A DNA stretch of 64,000 nucleotides from Bog-532 sp963775825 (GTDB lineage: Bacteria > Actinomycetota > Actinomycetes > Streptosporangiales > Streptosporangiaceae): assembly GCA_963775825.1 (NCBI GenBank), contig CAVZKY010000039.1:62001-126000 (forward strand), read 5' to 3'. Made by a program: the position numbers and the translations under genes. Positions 62,354 through 64,000 of the stretch are shown here, piece after piece (position 1 is the first letter of the stretch; the number at the start of each line of letters is the position of its first letter). The notes below the pieces were generated by a model. The model was not told the DNA's origin. It searched no databases and saw only the letters and a program-made list of their open reading frames with translations.

Positions 62354-63120
62354 CAGTTGATGTCCTTTCTGTCCGCCGCTCTGTCCGCCGCGTTCTCCCG
62401 CCGCGGGGTCCCGGAGGACCGTCCCCTGGGGCTGGCGCTGACGTGACGCAGAGTGCTGACGTGACGCAGAGTGCAGTCCTCGGGCAGCCCGTCGGCGAGC
62501 GCCCGGAACGCGAGATCGATGAGCTGGCTCAGCGGCACGGAGCCGCCGGAACCAGCCCAGAACGTCATGCTGGCGCGCATGACGCCAGATGCTGTGGCGG
62601 CCAGCAGACCCGGATACGGATCTCTTTCCGGGTCGGTGCCGAGCCGCTCGGCAAGCGCTTCGGTGATAGCCCGCTCGAGCAGCGCCATCTGCGCCGCCTG
62701 GGCTGCGCGCAGATGCGGATCGCCGCGGGCCTCCTTCATCCGGCGCAGCCAGCCCGCCGGATCACCGCCGAGCTCACTGAGCTCGTCGGCCACTGCCTGG
62801 GCGTCGCTGAGAATGACGACGCGCAGCGCACCAAGGACGGGCTCGCCGGGTGCCTCATGCACGAGGCGCTGGCGCAGTTCGGTGATCCGGTCCGGGTCCG
62901 TACCGAACAGCGCGGCTTCCTTGGACGGGAAGTAGTTGAAGAACGTCCGGGTCGATACGTCGGCCGCCGCCGCGATGTCGTCGACGGTCACGTGCGCGAA
63001 GCCACGCTCGGTGACCAGGTCCAGCGCGGTCCGGCGGAGCGCGCGGCGGGTGGCCAGCTTCTTGCGCTCGCGCAGCGAGGCGTGCGGCTCGCCCCCGGAA
63101 GGCGTATGGGTCAGCGTCAT
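62353..63120 (-). CDS. TetR-family repressor of the MFS exporter
   Basis: ATG 63120 (MTLTHTPSGGEPHASLRERK) is chosen; an upstream start at 63144 is possible. The helix-turn-helix is clear: LATRRALRRTALDLVTERGF, VTVDDIAAAADVSTRTFFNY and FPSKEAALF. The ligand domain follows. The end is Arg/Ser-rich with a short direct repeat (TLRHVSTLRHVS, coding bases about 62440-62475). It lies before the exporter in the same direction with overlapping codons (TGATG), an arrangement that puts both under one promoter and operator (63156-63166). Confidence 0.88.
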   Translation of the reverse strand: MTLTHTPSGGEPHASLRERKKLATRRALRRTALDLVTERGFAHVTVDDIAAAADVSTRTFFNYFPSKEAALFGTDPDRITELRQRLVHEAPGEPVLGALRVVILSDAQAVADELSELGGDPAGWLRRMKEARGDPHLRAAQAAQMALLERAITEALAERLGTDPERDPYPGLLAATASGVMRASMTFWAGSGGSVPLSQLIDLAFRALADGLPEDCTLRHVSTLRHVSASPRGRSSGTPRRENAADRAADRKDIN

Positions 63121-63155
63121 GATGCGTTCACCACAACTTTGCATGGTCTAAAAAT

Positions 63156-63166
63156 TTGCACTGCAA
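63156..63166. promoter_or_regulatory. Candidate TetR operator TTGCACTGCAA
   Basis: A perfect palindrome around one central base, in an AT-rich patch 36 bases before the TetR start. A related half-site TTTGCATGG occurs at 63138-63146. Confidence 0.5.
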
Positions 63167-63305
63167 GAAATCTTACGTGAGCTGCAACCGGAGCCGGGTC
63201 GCGAGTGTTCCCGCTGCCCGGCCGGGAGATGGCCCCGTTTTGTCCCCAGGCACCGAGCAGCAGCTATCGGGGCCGGGGCGGGCGGGCTGGCTCCCTGCGC
63301 CGTTC

Positions 63306-64000
63306 CTAGCCGCCAGCGCTGGCCGGTACCTGGCTGGGCCGGTCGTGGGCGGTTGCCTCTCCCGGTGGTGAGGTTTGCCGTGGGCGGTCAGGTGCGGCTA
63401 CCGCCCCCAGGGCTGTCCGGGATGGCGTGAGCCGGCTGATGCCGAGGAGCGCGGGTGCGTGTCGCCAGATGAGGCAGGCGACGGCTCCGAGTGGAATGGA
63501 GGGCAGATAGGTGACGGCCCGGTACAACAGCACGGCGGCCGTCACCTGGACAGTCACTTTGTGATCAGGGCTGGTGGCCAGGACGCCGACTAGGCCTAGC
63601 TCGGTGATCCCGAGGCCGCCGGGGGTGATGGGCAGGGCCGTGAGCAGCCGGACGAACGCGAAGGCCGCCAGGGATGTCTGCCAGGGCACCTGGGCCTGGG
63701 ACAGGCCGACAGCGCGCAGGCAGGTCAGCAGGACAAGCCACAGGGCGAGATAGCTGGCCACGGTGGCTGCGGTGATCCGCCCGCCGCGCGTAGTGAGCAG
63801 GGCGCCGGCCTGTTCCCGGAAGCGGGACAGCGACCCGGCGGCCTCGGCGGGCGGCGGCCTGCGGGCCAGCCGGGCGGCGATGACCAGGGCGGGCTGCAGT
63901 GCATGGCCGACGCGGAGCGTGAAGGCCTGGCTGCGCAGCAGCAGGCCGAGCCCGCAGGCCATGGCGGTGAGCAAGGCCAGGCCTATAGCCGCGGCGCTGA
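63306..64000 (-). CDS. UPF0104/flippase-like (lysylphosphatidylglycerol synthase TM region) membrane protein, 5' end outside window
   Basis: The frame is open from 63306 to the right edge, so the N-terminus is outside. Visible membrane segments: ASYLALWLVLLTCLRAVGLS, SLAAFAFVRLLTALPITPGG, GITELGLVGVLATS, LLYRAVTYLPSIPLGAVACL. The motif R-x-x-T-x-L-P-I-x-PGGLG-x-x-E is the core of the AglD/MprF-like flippase family. The C-terminal 45 residues are polar. It is probably part of an envelope-lipid pathway; no partner gene is visible. Confidence 0.82.
   Translation of the reverse strand, partial: SAAAIGLALLTAMACGLGLLLRSQAFTLRVGHALQPALVIAARLARRPPPAEAAGSLSRFREQAGALLTTRGGRITAATVASYLALWLVLLTCLRAVGLSQAQVPWQTSLAAFAFVRLLTALPITPGGLGITELGLVGVLATSPDHKVTVQVTAAVLLYRAVTYLPSIPLGAVACLIWRHAPALLGISRLTPSRTALGAVAAPDRPRQTSPPGEATAHDRPSQVPASAGG

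Noticed and set aside
1..64000. tRNA or rRNA genes, riboswitches, origin of replication
   Set aside because: I looked for typical tRNA arms, rRNA conserved blocks and DnaA boxes in the intergenic regions and found none that I could support.

Overview
The window is high-GC DNA of the actinobacterial type. Start codons are often GTG, many genes overlap by 4 bases (ATGA or GTGA), there is an IdeR/DtxR iron box, an F420/LLM-type oxidoreductase, a DUF574-type SAM methyltransferase and a 13E12-family DUF222/HNH gene. A soil actinomycete related to Streptosporangiales or Trebonia-like lineages is my best guess (inference; no rRNA or tRNA gene is present to check it).

Layout. 1-3227 (minus): efeUOB iron-uptake operon behind a near-consensus iron box. 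3374-7363: a lipoprotein-type serine hydrolase, a zinc-ribbon membrane protein, a DUF4126-like membrane protein and a small secreted or anchored protein. 7510-10249 (minus): a small conserved protein, then a coupled ECF sigma, O6-methylguanine methyltransferase and 2OG-Fe(II) oxygenase operon that looks like a DNA-alkylation response. 10313-19832: a TetR regulator divergent from an acyl-CoA dehydrogenase / biotin-dependent carboxylase / acyl-CoA synthetase / MaoC / CitE-like / LLM operon, laid out like the mycobacterial leucine-catabolism cluster. 19777-24139 (minus): FUSC transporter and transketolase. 24583-29581 (minus): 8-oxoguanine deaminase with a three-part xanthine-dehydrogenase-type enzyme (purine salvage or degradation). 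29654-34857: MsrA, LysR, NTF2-like protein, aldo/keto reductase, an Ala-rich LuxR-HTH protein and an SGNH hydrolase. 35273-40097: a decayed zone with an iron-permease-like gene, a broken luciferase-like monooxygenase, a broken 13E12 gene and a possible IS110 remnant, bracketed by two copies of the monooxygenase/pgm junction. 40003-43831 (minus): phosphoglucomutase, enoyl-CoA hydratase, alpha/beta hydrolase. 44099-50023: beta-hydroxyacid-type dehydrogenase and a complete livKHMGF branched-chain amino-acid type ABC importer. 50120-53292: ABC exporter divergent from MarR, GMC oxidoreductase fragment, VOC protein. 53609-58553: small membrane proteins, a GT39-like membrane glycosyltransferase, a membrane-anchored unknown and a DUF6918-like protein. 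58868-64000: SAM methyltransferase, DUF427 protein, TetR/MFS drug-efflux pair and the end of a flippase-like (UPF0104) membrane protein.

A dominant property of this sequence is breakage. About twenty recognisable genes change reading frame, mostly by one extra base, while other long genes (785, 633, 543, 545 codons) are intact. Single clean frameshifts in otherwise well-conserved genes are best explained by indel errors in the assembly. The monooxygenase at 35825-36857 and the 13E12 gene at 37448-39633 carry so many lesions that they are probably true pseudogenes. No CRISPR array, rRNA or tRNA was seen.
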